Assembly (NCBI GenBank): GCA_963720765.1
Contig: CAVRGS010000011.1
Location: 124,001 to 188,000 of the forward strand
Length of the DNA stretch: 64,000 bases
Direction: 5' to 3'
From: DASUAS01 sp963720765
GTDB lineage: Bacteria; Actinomycetota; Acidimicrobiia; IMCC26256; DASPTH01
Positions 63,292 to 64,000 of this stretch are shown piece after piece (position 1 is the first letter of the stretch; the number at the start of each line of letters is the position of its first letter). The notes under the pieces are model-generated. The model had not been told where the DNA came from. It worked only from the letters and a program-made list of their open reading frames with translations, and made no database searches. A program made the position numbers and the translations under genes.

Positions 63292-64000
63292 TCAGCACCG
63301 CGTCCCGCGGCGTGGCACCGTGCGGTCGACGAGGTACCTGACCACGATCTCGTCGACGCACTCGTTGCCGTTGTTGAAGCTCGTGTGCTGCTCGCCGTCG
63401 GCCACCAGCAGGCGTCCCCGTTCGAGTGAACCGGCCAACGATCGCGCCTGGGCGAGCGGAGTCGCGGGGTCGAGGGTCGTGCCGATCACCAGGATCGGTG
63501 GTGCGCCGGGGGCCGTGAGGCGCCCCGGCGGCGGCGCCGGCGGGACCGGCCACACCGAGCACGGGAGGCTGTTGTTCACGACGAACGCGCCGAGTCGAGG
63601 TGCGATCTCCACTGCCCGCTGCTCGACCTCGGCCGCGGCGTGGGTGCCCGCGATGACCGGACCGTCGAGACAGGTCACCGCCCAGAACGACTCCAGCGCG
63701 TGGTCGTCGCCGCCGTCGTCGGTGCGGCCCACGAACGCGTCGGCGCCGGCGAGCAACGTCGACGCGTCGCCTCGTTCGGCCGCGGCCAGCGCGTCGCCGA
63801 GCCCCGACCACGCGGCACGGCCGAGGTAGAGCTCCTGGAGCACCGCCGCGTCGAAGCGCGTCTGGTTGAGCGTGCGCCCGCCGGTGTCGCCGGTCGGCAG
63901 CGGGGAACGACCCGCCGTGGCGCGCAGGGCGTCGTAGGCCGCAGCCGCGGCGCCATCGTGATGGAACGCGCAGCCCCGATGCGCCGAGCAGTCGGCCAAG
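63292..64000 (-). CDS. Alpha/beta hydrolase with TAP-like C-terminal domain, partial
   Basis: C-terminal about 235 residues; the N-terminus with the nucleophile elbow lies outside the right edge. Visible: PPILVIGTTLDPATPLAQAR and LLVADGEQHTSFNNGNECVD, the family's C-terminal TAP-like region, giving the catalytic Asp and His. CAFHHDG and CSVWP supply cysteines typical of secreted, disulfide-bearing members. Probably a secreted peptidase or lipase-like hydrolase, as in mycobacterial and streptomycete tripeptidyl aminopeptidases. Confidence 0.82.
   Translation of the reverse strand, partial: LADCSAHRGCAFHHDGAAAAAYDALRATAGRSPLPTGDTGGRTLNQTRFDAAVLQELYLGRAAWSGLGDALAAAERGDASTLLAGADAFVGRTDDGGDDHALESFWAVTCLDGPVIAGTHAAAEVEQRAVEIAPRLGAFVVNNSLPCSVWPVPPAPPPGRLTAPGAPPILVIGTTLDPATPLAQARSLAGSLERGRLLVADGEQHTSFNNGNECVDEIVVRYLVDRTVPRRGTRC

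Overview
The window is about 64 kb of very GC-rich DNA. It looks like a chromosomal segment of a high-GC Actinomycetota, most likely class Acidimicrobiia (inference). The evidence is a full division and cell-wall (dcw) cluster with SepF and DivIVA/Wag31 but no ftsA, the MoxR-DUF58-transglutaminase and DUF3040-dinB neighbourhood next to mraZ, F420-type oxidoreductase families, actinobacterial mannosyltransferases, heavy use of GTG starts with 4-bp GTGA overlaps, and many genes with a TANNNT hexamer 6-9 nt before the start codon (leaderless pattern). I saw no tRNA, rRNA, CRISPR, insertion sequence or phage genes.

Layout. 1-1380 (minus): lspA, cut by the left edge, and a TraR/DksA-like protein with a long lysine/alanine tail. 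1507-4632 (plus): ileS, an IleRS2-type enzyme with a swapped GIHH signature. 4655-24566 (minus): the dcw cluster, in transcription order mraZ, rsmH, ftsL, ftsI, murE, murF, mraY, murD, ftsW, murG, murC, murB, ftsQ, ftsZ, pgeF, yggS, sepF, yggT, divIVA. It builds lipid II and the divisome, and a promoter with MraZ-box-like repeats lies upstream. 25284-26185 (minus): an HNH endonuclease and a small conserved protein. 26291-30822 (plus): moxR, DUF58 and a membrane transglutaminase. 30831-34286 (minus): MerR, DUF3040, dinB, NUDIX and a polyprenol-phosphate mannose synthase. 34346-43464: a small membrane protein, a PIG-L deacetylase, threonine aldolase, acyl-CoA thioesterase, a phosphofructokinase with PPi-type residues, glpK, an aminotransferase, an LLM oxidoreductase and a ROK glucokinase. 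43461-51270: SRPBCC protein, membrane protein, PimB-like mannosyltransferase, MFS transporter, ferredoxin reductase divergent from a MerR regulator, K+ channel, PuuD-like membrane protein. 51402-64000: LysM-like protein, FGGY kinase, inositol-phosphatase family protein, small secreted protein, aminoglycoside-phosphotransferase-like protein, class II aldolase, ApbE, Ppx/GppA, aldehyde dehydrogenase, hemolysin III, methyltransferase, PPOX flavoprotein, and a TAP-like hydrolase cut by the right edge.

Most important caveat. About 60-70 single-base frame breaks interrupt otherwise conserved genes. Nearly all have the same sign (one extra base), and for each gene the span modulo 3 equals the number of extra bases. 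This looks like residual insertion error of long-read sequencing rather than gene decay. Runs at about 0.5-6.2, 12.8-18.8, 24-27.8, 30.8-35.5, 43.5-51.4 and 62-64 kb are clean. I annotate the broken genes as single CDSs and give the approximate break points.
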